Shown piece after piece: positions 9,553 through 18,720 of a stretch of 64,000 nucleotides of DNA; the stretch's first letter is position 1; the number at the start of each line of letters is the position of its first letter. The notes below the pieces were generated by a model. The model ran no database searches. It had not been told where the DNA came from and was given only the letters and a program-made list of their open reading frames with translations. Position numbers and translations under genes: made by a program. Origin of the DNA: Lacinutrix sp. WUR7. GTDB taxonomy: Bacteria; Bacteroidota; Bacteroidia; Flavobacteriales; Flavobacteriaceae. Location: positions 3,482,001-3,546,000 of the forward strand of contig NZ_CP045067.1 in assembly GCF_016864015.1 (NCBI RefSeq). Direction: 5' to 3'.

Positions 9553-9700
9553 AAAAAAGCCCACATCAATTTATGGTTTTGTATAAACTCCTTAAAAACA
9601 AGTTTAGGGCTAACAAACTGATCAAGTATCTACTCGAGGTAGCTCGCTTTTACAGCTTCAACTCACCCTTTTTAAAGAATTAACGTTGAGTTTATCAAAA
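9553..9700 (-). ncRNA. ssrS: Probable 6S RNA (6S-Flavo type)
   Basis: No ORF fits this 200-bp gap between zapA and rny, but the minus strand has a structured element. A closing stem pairs ATAAACTC (near 9688-9695) with GAGTTTAT (9582-9590 region). Inside it, CTTTAAAAAGGG can pair with the later CCCTAAA...TTTTTAAG, around a central region with a short CGAG/CTCG hairpin. The RNA ends in a GC-rich segment and T-run at 9553-9558. A long, nearly continuous hairpin with an open centre is the 6S shape. From general knowledge, 6S RNA is often next to zapA, and a Flavobacteria-specific 6S family is known. The exact ends are estimated and the fold was done by eye. Confidence 0.6.
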
Positions 9701-9747
9701 AAAATAATTAATGCAGGCAGTAACCTTTATTTTATTTAAAGAACGTA

Positions 9748-10041
9748 TTATAAATTTAAATGCTCCTGTAACAATTCGTTCAAAGCATTAAGCTTATCTT
9801 CTACATGTTCGTTAACATTGTCTTTATCTATAGATTTTTGTTCTGTTTGCGATGCAAATTGTAAAGCACACATTGCTAATACATCTTGTTTATCCCTTAC
9901 AGAATAACTTTGCTCAAATTGGGTAATCATAGCTTCAATTTTCTTGGCTGCTTTTCTCAAACCTTCTTCCTGATTAGGACTGATGGTTAACGGATATACT
10001 CTATTAGCTATAGATAGCTTGATTTTAAGCTGTTCTGCCAT
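9748..10041 (-). CDS. zapA: Cell division protein ZapA
   Basis: 97 residues. Binds and bundles FtsZ filaments at the division ring. The N-terminal beta-rich part (LKIKLSIANRVYPLTISPNQEE) followed by two helices (RKAAKKIEAMITQFEQSY; DVLAMCALQFASQTEQ) is the ZapA dimer/tetramer fold. It lies 14 bp downstream of the small coiled-coil gene at 10056-10346, which suggests an operon, and just upstream of the probable 6S RNA. A PGAP-like name is safe; functional details come from other bacteria. Confidence 0.93.
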   Translation of the reverse strand: MAEQLKIKLSIANRVYPLTISPNQEEGLRKAAKKIEAMITQFEQSYSVRDKQDVLAMCALQFASQTEQKSIDKDNVNEHVEDKLNALNELLQEHLNL

Positions 10042-10055
10042 TTAACTATGTAGTA

Positions 10056-10346
10056 TTATTCAGAGAGTTGTGCAATACAATGATCTATCTCCCTAATTAA
10101 TGCATTTATTTTAAGCTTCGTTTCTCTTTTATTATTATCACTGCCAAGCAAAGAATTTGCCATTTTGAGTGCTTCATATTTTTCTTGCCAAACAACAATG
10201 TGCTGTTTTTCTTGTAGAAGCTCTTGATTAGATGCCTGTAAATCTTCCTCTAGTTTTATATTAGCTTGTTTTAAAACTTCTTGTTTTTGCAACACTTTGC
10301 TAATTTTATTTTCTAAAGCATCTACAATATCTTCAATATGACTCAT
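10056..10346 (-). CDS. Small coiled-coil protein upstream of zapA
   Basis: 96 residues, no signal peptide and no membrane segment. Almost the whole protein is predicted coiled coil, with heptads of Leu/Ile/Ala from ALENKISKVLQKQEVLKQ to IREIDHCIAQLSE. It is 14 bp from zapA and reads in the same direction. A small coiled-coil gene directly before zapA is a frequent arrangement in Bacteroidota, and a role with ZapA in division (ZapB-like in shape) is plausible but only an inference from context. I know no experimentally described homologue. Confidence 0.8.
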   Translation of the reverse strand: MSHIEDIVDALENKISKVLQKQEVLKQANIKLEEDLQASNQELLQEKQHIVVWQEKYEALKMANSLLGSDNNKRETKLKINALIREIDHCIAQLSE

Positions 10347-10600
10347 TTACAAATTCAATACTTATCTCACAAAGTTAACATACCTAACGCAAATTAGCAA
10401 TTGTTTTTTATAATTAAATTAAAAAATATTTAAATGCACTAAATATCAATACAATGGCGTTGTATTTGAGATAATCCTTGCTTTAAAAAATTCATTTGTA
10501 TATCTTTATAGAAAATTTTCTATAAATATTTTAATGATTATTTAGTAACTTTTTGGTTATGCTCACTTCAATTTAATATTTTAGCTTTATAAATTAATAT

Positions 10601-12289
10601 ATGAGAATTCTAGTTATTTTATTTCTACTTTTTACTTCTTTAGGGAATGCGCAAAACATATACCCTACAGATTATTTTAGTTCTCCTTTAGATATTACTT
10701 TGGTTGCTGCCGGTACTTTTGGTGAACTAAGATCGAATCACTTTCACTCTGGAATGGATTTAAAAACGCAACAGCGTCAAGGTTTAAATGTATACGGTAC
10801 CGCAGATGGCTATGTAAGCAGAATTAAAGTTTCTCATTTTGGTTACGGAAAAGCCTTATACATTACACATCCAAATGGATACACTACCGTTTATGGGCAT
10901 TTGCAGAGTTTTTCCAAAGAAATTGAAGCCTATGTGAAAAAACACCAATACGAAGAAGAATCCTTTGAAATTCAACTTTTTCCAAATTCGGAAGAACTTC
11001 TAGTAGAAAAAGGACAAATTGTTGCTTATTCTGGCAACACAGGCGGTTCTGGTGGTCCACATTTACATTACGAAATAAGAGATAATGAAGAACGACCTAT
11101 AAATCCGTTACTTTTCGGATTAGATATAAAAGACAGTACGAAACCAATTATTACTGAAGTATACGCCTATCCAATTGGTCCAGATGCACATGTAAACAAA
11201 TCTAAAATAAAACAAAAACTTCGTTTAATAGATAATAAAGACGGCTCCTATTCTGTGGAAAACCTGGAAGCATACGGTAAAATAGGATTTGCAATTGCAA
11301 CCATAGATAGACAGGATTTAGCCGCAAACAAAAACGGTGTATATAATATTCAAACTAGGTATAATGGCGATTTGTGCTTTGAGTTAGATTTTAAGCGTTT
11401 TTCATTTAGCGAAACCAAACATTTAAATCGATTAATCGATTATGATCTTTATAAAACCAAGAAACAACGACTTCAAAAGTTGTTTATAGAGGCAAATAAT
11501 CCGTTAAGCATGTACAATAATAATTCAAATGATGGTTATATTGAGGTAGAAGACAGTACTTCGTCTGTATATAAAGTGCGTGTTTCCGATATTGAAAACA
11601 ACGATGCTTGGCTTCAAATTAATATTAAAGGATTAAAATCTAATGACATTTTACCCCTAGAAGATAACACTACTCCACATTATATTTATCAAAGTCAAGA
11701 TGAAGTGTTAAGCGAAGGTCGCGTAAAAGTAAATATTCCAAGTAATACTTTTTACGATGACTTTTTTATAGATTTTAAAGTAGAAAAAGATACATTAACA
11801 CTGCATAAAGATGTAATTCCTGCTAAAAGATATTTTGATATTAGTTATGACTTAAGTGGTTATAAAACCGAAGATGCGAACAAAGTTTATATTGCAAGAT
11901 TGGTTGGGTGGAATGATTATCCCTTATACTCTAACACTAAACGAAAAGGAAGCGTTTTAACTACGAGTACAAAAACATTAGGTAAATATGCTTTGGCTAC
12001 AGATACCATTGCTCCTACTATAACTCCTAAAAACTTTTCTAAAGGAAAATGGCTAAGCAAGTACAGATTCCTGAAAATAAAAATCGAAGATAAAGGTTCT
12101 GGAATATCTAATTACAGAGCAACTTTAAATGGAAAATGGATTTTAACGGAGTATGATTATAAAACAAAAACGTTAACTTACGACTTTAATGATGCCGTTT
12201 CCACAGAAACTAAAAATAATTTAAAGCTAATTGTTACAGATAATGTTGGAAATAATTCTACATTTGAAACTATGTTTTACCGAAAATAA
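10601..12289 (+). CDS. M23 family metallopeptidase (LytM-like), secreted
   Basis: 562 residues with signal peptide (MRILVILFLLFTSLGNAQN). The peptidase domain comes early (about 30-165). Zinc ligands are H49 and D53 in HSGMD and H156 in HLH (154-156), plus VYGH, so the site is complete and the enzyme is likely an active peptidoglycan endopeptidase rather than a degenerate activator. An insertion of about 30 residues (KKHQYEEESFEIQ) sits between the two halves. The remaining 400 residues look like beta-sandwich domains of unknown role. The TonB-dependent receptor follows 12 bp downstream, so the two are one operon. Periplasmic. Confidence 0.93.
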   Translation: MRILVILFLLFTSLGNAQNIYPTDYFSSPLDITLVAAGTFGELRSNHFHSGMDLKTQQRQGLNVYGTADGYVSRIKVSHFGYGKALYITHPNGYTTVYGHLQSFSKEIEAYVKKHQYEEESFEIQLFPNSEELLVEKGQIVAYSGNTGGSGGPHLHYEIRDNEERPINPLLFGLDIKDSTKPIITEVYAYPIGPDAHVNKSKIKQKLRLIDNKDGSYSVENLEAYGKIGFAIATIDRQDLAANKNGVYNIQTRYNGDLCFELDFKRFSFSETKHLNRLIDYDLYKTKKQRLQKLFIEANNPLSMYNNNSNDGYIEVEDSTSSVYKVRVSDIENNDAWLQINIKGLKSNDILPLEDNTTPHYIYQSQDEVLSEGRVKVNIPSNTFYDDFFIDFKVEKDTLTLHKDVIPAKRYFDISYDLSGYKTEDANKVYIARLVGWNDYPLYSNTKRKGSVLTTSTKTLGKYALATDTIAPTITPKNFSKGKWLSKYRFLKIKIEDKGSGISNYRATLNGKWILTEYDYKTKTLTYDFNDAVSTETKNNLKLIVTDNVGNNSTFETMFYRK

Positions 12290-12301
12290 AAACGAACTAT
12301 C

Positions 12302-14764
12302 TTGAATACGAAATTTCAATTCCTTACTTCCCTCTTTATTCTTTTACCTTTTTTCATGTTTGCTCAAACAGGAACATTAAGAGGTGTCATTCTAGACGAA
12401 TTTAATAATCCTGTAGACAACGTAAATATTAAAATTGACGATACAGGAACCACAACGAATGCCAATGGTTTTTATATTTTAAAAATTCCTGCAAACCAAG
12501 ATGTAACGGTAACCTTTACACATCTTTCATTAAAAAAGACAGTGGTTACCTTTAATTTAAAAAATGGAGAGGAACTAGAGTTCAATCCGGTGATGCAAAC
12601 CAATGTAGAGCAAATTGCTACTGTTGTTATTTCTGGAAGAAAAAGAAAAGATGTAGAAGGTGTGATCACCCTAAAACCTGCAACTATTAGAAAAATTCCT
12701 GGCGCTAATCCTGGAGTAGAAAACTTATTAAAAACACTTCCTGGTGTAAATAGTAATAACGAGTTAAGTACGCAGTACTCGGTTCGTGGTGGTAATTATG
12801 ATGAAAACCTAGTATATGTAAATGGTATTGAAGTGTACAGACCATTTTTAATTCGTTCAGGACAGCAAGAAGGTTTAAGTTTTGTAAATACTGATTTAGT
12901 ACAGAATGTAGATTTCTCTGCTGGAGGATTTCAAGCAAAATATGGAGATAAACTTTCTTCCGTTTTAGATATTACCTATAGAAAACCAACCGAATTTGGT
13001 GTTGCAGCAGATTTAAGTTTACTTGGAGGAAGCCTTGCTATTGAAGCCACAAGTAATGATAATAAACTAACAGGAATTGTTGGTATTCGTTACAGAGATA
13101 ACAGTTTATTAGTAAATGCAAAAGAAACAGAAACCAATTACGATCCTAAGTTTTTAGACGTGCAGTCTTTTGTTACGTATAATTTTACAGATAAATTTAG
13201 CCTAAGCTTTTTAGGAAACGCTTCTATTAACAAATATAACTACGAGCCACAAACAAGACAAACAAATTTTGGGACTTTAACAGATCCTATTGCTTTACTT
13301 GTTTTTTATGAAGGACAAGAAAAAGATGCTTACCAAACACTTTTTGGTGCTTTACAAGGAACCTATAAAGTAAACGACGATTTAAATTTAAGCTTAGTTG
13401 CTTCCACATACCATACTACAGAAGAAGAGTATTTTGATATTCTTGCGCAATACAGACTTGGGGAAGTAAACACCAATATTGGTGATGAAGATTTAGGGGA
13501 AGTCGAATTTAGCGAAGGAATTGGCGGACAATTAAATCATGGTAGAAATGATTTAGATGCACTTATTACAACGATAGAGCATAAAGGAGATTTTGAAATG
13601 AACGAGAATAACTTCGAATGGTCTATAAAATATACCAACGAAGATATTAGAGATCGTTTAGTAGAATGGGAAGTTATTGATTCGGCAGGATTTACTGTTA
13701 ATCCACCAAATCTAGATAATTTTGATAACCAACCTTACCAACCAAACGAAGGTCCAATCACCGCATATCAAAATGTTAGAGCTAAAAACAATACTTCTAT
13801 AGACAGAATTCAAGCCTATTTACAATGGAGCAGACGCTTTGATGTTGGCGATAGTAAACTTTGGGTTAATGCCGGAGCAAGAATGCATAATTGGAATGTA
13901 CAAGGCGATGGTATTGAAAGTTCTTCACAAACCGTTTTTAGTCCGAGAGCACAAATAGCTATTAAACCTAATTGGAAAAAAGACATGCTTTTTAGATTTG
14001 GAACTGGTTTTTATTACCAACCTCCTTTTTACAGAGAATTACGTGATCAAAACGGAGAAGTACAACCAAATGTAAAAGCACAACAATCTATCCATTTTGT
14101 TTTAGGAAATGATTATAGTTTTAAAATGTGGGACAGACCATTTAAACTTACTAGCGAAGCGTATTACAAAAAGATAAACGATGTAAATCCGTATACAGTT
14201 GAAAACGTAAGAATACGTTACAGAGCCAACAATTCTGCCGAAGCATATGCCTACGGATTAGATTTAAGATTAAACGGCGAGTTTGTTGCTGGAACAGAAT
14301 CTTGGTTTAGTTTTGGTTATTTAAAAACAGAAGAGAATATTGATGGTCGTGGCTATATTGCAAGACCAACAGACCAACGTTTAAAATTTGCAGCACTGTT
14401 TCAAGATTATGTACCAACAATGCCAAACTTAAAAATGTATTTAAACTTGGTGTATAATACCGGACTTCCTGGAGGTTCACCAAGTTATGCAGATCCTTAT
14501 GTGTATCAAAATCGTTTACCAGATTATAAACGTGCAGATTTAGGCGTACAGTATGTAATTGTAGACGACAAAAAGCAGTTTGATTCTGGTTGGAAAAAAC
14601 CATTTAAAGAACTTGCTTTAGGTGTTGAAATATTTAATATTTTCGATGTACAAAACTCTATTACAAATACTTGGGTTAGGGATGTATATAGCAAACGCCA
14701 ATATGCAATACCAAACTACTTAACACCAAGAGTTTTCAATGTTAGATTAAATATGAAGTTTTAA
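12302..14764 (+). CDS. TonB-dependent receptor with CarboxypepD_reg-like N-domain
   Basis: 820 residues. Outer-membrane transporter using TonB energy. The start is TTG at 12302: it gives a complete signal peptide (MNTKFQFLTSLFILLPFFMF, then AQ) and lies 12 bp after the M23 stop, while the next ATG would cut the signal. Domains: regulatory-like beta-sandwich (about 24-110), plug (KTLPGVNSNNELSTQYSVRG, about 120-230), then a 22-strand barrel to the aromatic C-terminus (VFNVRLNMKF). No SusD partner gene is adjacent, so it is not a polysaccharide-utilisation pair; the substrate is unknown. Co-transcribed with the M23 peptidase, a recurrent pairing in Flavobacteriaceae as far as I recall. Confidence 0.93.
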   Translation: MNTKFQFLTSLFILLPFFMFAQTGTLRGVILDEFNNPVDNVNIKIDDTGTTTNANGFYILKIPANQDVTVTFTHLSLKKTVVTFNLKNGEELEFNPVMQTNVEQIATVVISGRKRKDVEGVITLKPATIRKIPGANPGVENLLKTLPGVNSNNELSTQYSVRGGNYDENLVYVNGIEVYRPFLIRSGQQEGLSFVNTDLVQNVDFSAGGFQAKYGDKLSSVLDITYRKPTEFGVAADLSLLGGSLAIEATSNDNKLTGIVGIRYRDNSLLVNAKETETNYDPKFLDVQSFVTYNFTDKFSLSFLGNASINKYNYEPQTRQTNFGTLTDPIALLVFYEGQEKDAYQTLFGALQGTYKVNDDLNLSLVASTYHTTEEEYFDILAQYRLGEVNTNIGDEDLGEVEFSEGIGGQLNHGRNDLDALITTIEHKGDFEMNENNFEWSIKYTNEDIRDRLVEWEVIDSAGFTVNPPNLDNFDNQPYQPNEGPITAYQNVRAKNNTSIDRIQAYLQWSRRFDVGDSKLWVNAGARMHNWNVQGDGIESSSQTVFSPRAQIAIKPNWKKDMLFRFGTGFYYQPPFYRELRDQNGEVQPNVKAQQSIHFVLGNDYSFKMWDRPFKLTSEAYYKKINDVNPYTVENVRIRYRANNSAEAYAYGLDLRLNGEFVAGTESWFSFGYLKTEENIDGRGYIARPTDQRLKFAALFQDYVPTMPNLKMYLNLVYNTGLPGGSPSYADPYVYQNRLPDYKRADLGVQYVIVDDKKQFDSGWKKPFKELALGVEIFNIFDVQNSITNTWVRDVYSKRQYAIPNYLTPRVFNVRLNMKF

Positions 14765-14819
14765 AAAATTTAACATTTTTTTTTAATTTCGAATTAATAA
14801 CAGTAGTAATTTTGCTATC

Positions 14820-15194
14820 ATGAAACAAATGTTTAGAAATATAATGGCGTTAAGCCTGCTGCTTGCTTATAGTTTAAGCATGAGCATTTCTATGCAAAAT
14901 TTTGTAATAGATGTTGTTTCAGATAGTAGTCAACAGCATCAGCTTACTCTTAATCATTCTGACGCTAAAACACCAGAGCTTTCTGCATTTCCAAATTTGG
15001 AACCTCTTGCAGATTTAGCAAATGGAACTGCTCCCGATTTTCAAACAGAAAAATTAAAATCGCATCTTACGCTTTTTAAATATGCTGAAAATCAAACCAT
15101 AACAAAAGACAATCAGTATATTTTCAATAGTATACACATCCGTCCTGGTTTAACGATGGATGCACTACTCTACCCTTTTCACACTTTTTCATAA
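14820..15194 (+). CDS. Hypothetical protein with N-terminal signal/anchor
   Basis: 124 residues, not recognised. The N-terminus (RNIMALSLLLAYSLSMSIS) is a hydrophobic signal or anchor; the rest is polar with no motif I can name. A TAATTTTG box at 14807-14814 resembles a -7 element only 6 bp before the ATG, which would give a nearly leaderless mRNA. It lies 55 bp after the TonB receptor, so it may instead be read from that operon. Short length and lack of recognisable domains leave some doubt, but the signal peptide and codon use look genuine. Confidence 0.6.
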   Translation: MKQMFRNIMALSLLLAYSLSMSISMQNFVIDVVSDSSQQHQLTLNHSDAKTPELSAFPNLEPLADLANGTAPDFQTEKLKSHLTLFKYAENQTITKDNQYIFNSIHIRPGLTMDALLYPFHTFS

Positions 15195-15314
15195 ACATTA
15201 TTTTTTTATTTACCCCAACAATTAATCGAACAAAACAGCATTAGTTGTCCTCTTATTATATCCTTGGTTTTTAGCCAAGACATTTAACATATACACAAAT
15301 AAAAAAATAAAATT

Positions 15315-15815
15315 ATGGAATCAACAAGCACCATCATCGGAGTTATAATTGTCCTTATAGTAATATTACCAATCCTATTCATACAAAGATCACAAACCAA
15401 TAAAAAGAAAAAATCTAAAAAACGATTTATAGAAGAAGCTTTAAAAAATGATTTAAATGTTACTGCTCCAGATTTCTGGGGAACCTACTACGCTATTGCT
15501 ATAGACGAAAGCAAGAACAAATTAATATATTCTAAAATAATTGATGATGTTTATAATACCAAAATCATGGATTTAAACAACATAAGTTCTTGTGAAATTG
15601 TTAGAACGAATAGAACTTTTAAAAGCAATAAAATTTTTAAAACGGAAACAGATAAAATGGACTTGGTTATTGGATTTACTTCCAGCAAAGAAAAAGAAGT
15701 TTTAGAATTTTATAACGTAGATGTAAACATTGAAATGACCAATGAAATTGCTCTTCTAGAAAAATGGGAGACTAAAATTAAAAGCTGTATACACAATAAA
15801 AGTCAAGCAGCTTAA
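15315..15815 (+). CDS. Hypothetical membrane-anchored protein
   Basis: 166 residues, not assigned to a family. One N-terminal transmembrane helix (IIGVIIVLIVILPILFIQR) is followed by a lysine-rich stretch (KKKKSKKRF), giving N-out/C-in topology. The cytoplasmic part has a compact alpha/beta look (DLNVTAPDFWGTYYAIAIDE, SCEIVRTNR, DKMDLVIGF, ALLEKWETKIKSCI) like small PH-like or DUF-type domains seen in many Flavobacteriaceae. It is followed by a clear terminator at 15835-15868. No neighbour gives a functional hint. Confidence 0.75.
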   Translation: MESTSTIIGVIIVLIVILPILFIQRSQTNKKKKSKKRFIEEALKNDLNVTAPDFWGTYYAIAIDESKNKLIYSKIIDDVYNTKIMDLNNISSCEIVRTNRTFKSNKIFKTETDKMDLVIGFTSSKEKEVLEFYNVDVNIEMTNEIALLEKWETKIKSCIHNKSQAA

Positions 15816-15834
15816 GTGTTGATTAATTGCAATA

Positions 15835-15868
15835 AAAAACCTTCAGAGAAATAATTTCTGAAGGTTTT
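15835..15868 (+). terminator. Terminator after the 15315 gene
   Basis: Inverted repeat AAAACCTTCAGAGAAAT/ATTTCTGAAGGTTTT with a T-run, 20 bp after the stop codon. The symmetric A- and T-tails mean it may also serve the cysteine desulfurase gene on the other strand. Confidence 0.85.
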
Positions 15869-15953
15869 TTATGTTTTATTTTAGTTACTTTTAACGATTT
15901 CCTTTAGTGAATTACGGAAGGTTTATCGCAAAATAAGCAAAACGTATTTTAAT

Positions 15954-17096
15954 TTAAACAAACTCTTTTAAAACGTCAACCGCATAATCAATCTCCTCTT
16001 TGGTGTTGTATTTACAAAAAGAAAAACGAATCGATGGTTTTTGCATATCTTCTTCATCTAAAATTTGCGCTAAAACGTGAGAACCTTTGCTACTTCCACT
16101 TTGGCAAGCAGATCCTTTAGAACAAGCAATTCCTTTTAAATCCATTTGAAATTGTAGCGTCAATGCTTTTTCTGCACTCATTGGTAAACACACATTAATT
16201 AAAGTATAAGTGCTATTTACCTGGTCTTCGCAGTTTCCATTATATTTTACTTCAGGAATAGCCTTTTTAAGTACCACTTTAAAATAGTCTTTTAAATCTT
16301 GTACATAAGCACGTTCTTCTTCTAGGTTCTGGTAGGCTAGTTTAAAAGCTGTTTCTAAACCTTTTATAGCATGTACAGGTTCTGTTCCTGCTCGGTAACC
16401 ACGTTCTTGTGAACCTCCAAAAATAAGTGGCTTAAAATTGCTGTTTTTACGTATATAAGCAAACCCAATACCTTTTGGTCCGTGAAATTTATGCGCAGCA
16501 GCAGTCATAAAGTCTATAGGAGTTTCTTCTACATTCCATTCAAAGTGACCAATAGATTGTACCGTATCACTATGAAAAAGCGCATTATTTGCTTTACACA
16601 AACTAGCCACTTTATCTATATCTAGAATATTACCAATTTCATTATTAACATGCATTAAACTAACTAGTTTACGCTCATCGTTAGCAGACAATAATCTTTC
16701 TAAATCTTCGTAATCGGGAGTCCCACAATGTTGTAATTTTACATACTCCACCGTAACATTATATTCATTTCGCAATTCTTCTACAGTATGCAAAACGGCA
16801 TGATGCTCGATTGGTGAAGTAATAATAGTAGTTACATTACCATCTCTCACTGCACAACGTAAAATCATGTTATCTGCTTCTGTACCTCCAGAGGTAAAAA
16901 TAATTTCTTGTGGTAAAGCATGCAGTTGCTTTGCTATCGTTTTTCTAGCAGTTTCAATAATAGACTTTGAAGCACGACCAAATGCATGTGTTGACGAAGG
17001 ATTACCATAGTGCATAGCAAGAACATCTTGCATATCTTTAATTACTTCATCACGTACTTGTGTAGTAGCAGCGCTATCAAAATAAACGGTTTTCAT
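15954..17096 (-). CDS. Cysteine desulfurase (IscS/NifS family)
   Basis: 380 residues from the ATG at 17094-17096. A longer frame opens at 17159, but its extra 21 residues are not part of the family, and MKTVYFDSAATT is the canonical N-terminus. PLP enzyme that takes sulfur from cysteine for Fe-S clusters or tRNA thiolation. The PLP lysine is K203 (AAHKFHGPKG), and the sulfur-accepting C331 lies in GSACQSG, a class I loop. Length is near that of IscS (about 400) though the C-terminal IscU-binding tail looks short. No isc/suf genes are adjacent. Divergent from the Asp-rich lipoprotein gene with 112 bp between starts. Confidence 0.93.
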   Translation of the reverse strand: MKTVYFDSAATTQVRDEVIKDMQDVLAMHYGNPSSTHAFGRASKSIIETARKTIAKQLHALPQEIIFTSGGTEADNMILRCAVRDGNVTTIITSPIEHHAVLHTVEELRNEYNVTVEYVKLQHCGTPDYEDLERLLSANDERKLVSLMHVNNEIGNILDIDKVASLCKANNALFHSDTVQSIGHFEWNVEETPIDFMTAAAHKFHGPKGIGFAYIRKNSNFKPLIFGGSQERGYRAGTEPVHAIKGLETAFKLAYQNLEEERAYVQDLKDYFKVVLKKAIPEVKYNGNCEDQVNSTYTLINVCLPMSAEKALTLQFQMDLKGIACSKGSACQSGSSKGSHVLAQILDEEDMQKPSIRFSFCKYNTKEEIDYAVDVLKEFV

Positions 17097-17182
17097 AAAT
17101 AAGAATTGATTGTTAGAAGCAACAAAAATAGAGGAATTAAAATTATTAACAAGAAGCATCGTTATAAGTTTAACAATTCTAT

Positions 17183-17190
17183 TATTTTTG
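17183..17190 (+). promoter_or_regulatory. -7 promoter box for the Asp-rich lipoprotein
   Basis: TATTTTTG matches TAnnTTTG and lies 18 bp before the ATG at 17209. No convincing TTG element is seen at the -33 position, so the call rests on the -7 box and on its place in a divergent intergenic region. Confidence 0.4.
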
Positions 17191-17208
17191 TTCCAAAATT
17201 ACATTGCT

Positions 17209-18171
17209 ATGAAAAAGTTACTTTTTGTTTTTTTATCTCTTTTTATACTTATTTCCTGTGATGATGGAGATATTATTACGGAAGAATTGGATTTTGAAGA
17301 TACTTTTCAAGCTTGCGGCGAGTTAGTGTTTTATAAAATTAAAGAAGATCCTGCCGAATCACTTTCACTAAGAATCACTTCTGTAACAAAAACATTAGAT
17401 AGTTTAATAGCAACAGATGATGATGGCGTATTATATCTTACTGAAGAATCATATACCATTGACGGAACTTCAAACTTTTTTAACTATAGAAGATATAACA
17501 CTACACCAACAGATTTCTTTTGTAACGATGTACCTCCTTCTAATATAACAATTACCAATGATGAAGAAAGCACCACGGGAACGGCAACAGTTTATATTTC
17601 TTTAGTTGAAGATGATAATGATGGTATTCCTGCAGAAATGGAAGATATAAATGATAATGGAATTCTTACGGATGATGATACCGATGGAGATGGTATACCA
17701 AATTATTTAGATGAAGATGATGATGGCGATAATGTACTTACAAAGTATGAAATTGATACGACGGATGCGGATGGAGATAATAACCCTTTAACAAACCCAT
17801 TAAATACTGATGAAGCAGATGAAGTAGCCCTAGGTATTGACATCGTCCCAAATTATTTAGATCCAGATGATGATGGTGATGGCGTGCTTACTATAGACGA
17901 AGAAAACGATAGTCAAGATCAAGATCCTTCCAATGATTTTACAAGTACTAATCCGGATGATGATGACTTAGCTGATTATTTAAATCCAGATGTAGCAAAT
18001 ACAGTTCCAGCAACAGCATATAGAGATCATGATATACAGCAAACTTTTGAGGTTACACTTATAATTACTAGTCTAGAATTACCTTCTATAACCTATGATG
18101 ATTTAGACTTTGGAACCCTTGAAGATGATAGTTTAATAGATGAGCGAACGGTAGAAATACCTTTTTTATAA
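17209..18171 (+). CDS. Asp-rich lipoprotein with thrombospondin type 3-like calcium repeats
   Basis: 320 residues from ATG 17209, chosen because it begins a lipoprotein signal (MKKLLFVFLSLFILISC, lipidated Cys17); a frame opening at 17110 would add 33 unrelated residues. The centre (about 140-260) has repeated Asp-rich loops such as DTDGDGIPNYLD, DDDGDNVLT and DPDDDGDGVLTIDEEND, the DxDxDG spacing of calcium-binding TSP3/dockerin-like repeats. The end (LELPSITYDDLDFGTLED) resembles a small beta domain. Membrane-anchored, probably surface-exposed; function unknown. It converges on the Smr gene with only 3 bp between stops and no terminator. Confidence 0.85.
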   Translation: MKKLLFVFLSLFILISCDDGDIITEELDFEDTFQACGELVFYKIKEDPAESLSLRITSVTKTLDSLIATDDDGVLYLTEESYTIDGTSNFFNYRRYNTTPTDFFCNDVPPSNITITNDEESTTGTATVYISLVEDDNDGIPAEMEDINDNGILTDDDTDGDGIPNYLDEDDDGDNVLTKYEIDTTDADGDNNPLTNPLNTDEADEVALGIDIVPNYLDPDDDGDGVLTIDEENDSQDQDPSNDFTSTNPDDDDLADYLNPDVANTVPATAYRDHDIQQTFEVTLIITSLELPSITYDDLDFGTLEDDSLIDERTVEIPFL

Positions 18172-18174
18172 TTT

Positions 18175-18720
18175 CTAATTTTGGTAGATGTAAACTTCTG
18201 TTGCTCCTAAACCATATTTTTGGTAATTGGCTTCATAATATTTCACATTATATCTACCAAAAAGATATCCCAATTCCATTTTTAAAACACCTTCTCCTAC
18301 ACCATGGATAAACACCATTTTTTGCATGCGTTTATGAATGGCAAACTCTAGCTGTCTTCTTGCTGTATCTAGTTGTAAGTTAAGCATTTCATGATTACTC
18401 ATGCCTCTAGAAGAATTTGTTAAATGATGAATATGTAGGTCTACTTCAAAAGTCGGTTCATAACGCTCTTTAGGCTTTTTGGTTACTTGTTTTCTTTTTT
18501 TCGATTCTTTTTCGGAAACAACATCTTGAAAAGAATTATTCTTAAAAATGTTTTGCTTTAAAGCGTTCGATTTCTCTTGCTTAATTAGTTCTTTACTATT
18601 AAAATCTAACTCAAAACCATCTTCGGTTAAAATAGTAATAACCCCATTAGAAATACTAGTTATTTCACCAGATAAATCATCATCTAAAACAAATACAAAA
18701 TCACCAACTTTAAAACTCAT
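18175..18720 (-). CDS. Smr-domain (DUF2027/MutS2-like) protein
   Basis: 181 residues from ATG 18718-18720 (MSFKVGDFVFVLDDDLSG). A frame opening at 18777 adds a 19-residue extension that only overlaps the upstream small gene, so I reject it. An N-terminal SH3-like/KOW-type barrel (1-45) precedes a basic linker and a C-terminal Smr domain (about 95-180) with the signature VDLHIHHL and the loop HGVGEGVLKMEL. Smr domains are DNA or RNA endonucleases in some MutS2 relatives; the HGxG motif is present. Overlaps the small membrane protein gene at 18710-18901 by 11 bp, so they are translationally linked. Confidence 0.87.
   Translation of the reverse strand: MSFKVGDFVFVLDDDLSGEITSISNGVITILTEDGFELDFNSKELIKQEKSNALKQNIFKNNSFQDVVSEKESKKRKQVTKKPKERYEPTFEVDLHIHHLTNSSRGMSNHEMLNLQLDTARRQLEFAIHKRMQKMVFIHGVGEGVLKMELGYLFGRYNVKYYEANYQKYGLGATEVYIYQN

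Noticed and set aside
17110-17208. N-terminal extension of the Asp-rich lipoprotein
   Set aside because: Overlaps the divergent desulfurase promoter and would hide the lipobox; the ATG at 17209 gives a proper lipoprotein signal.
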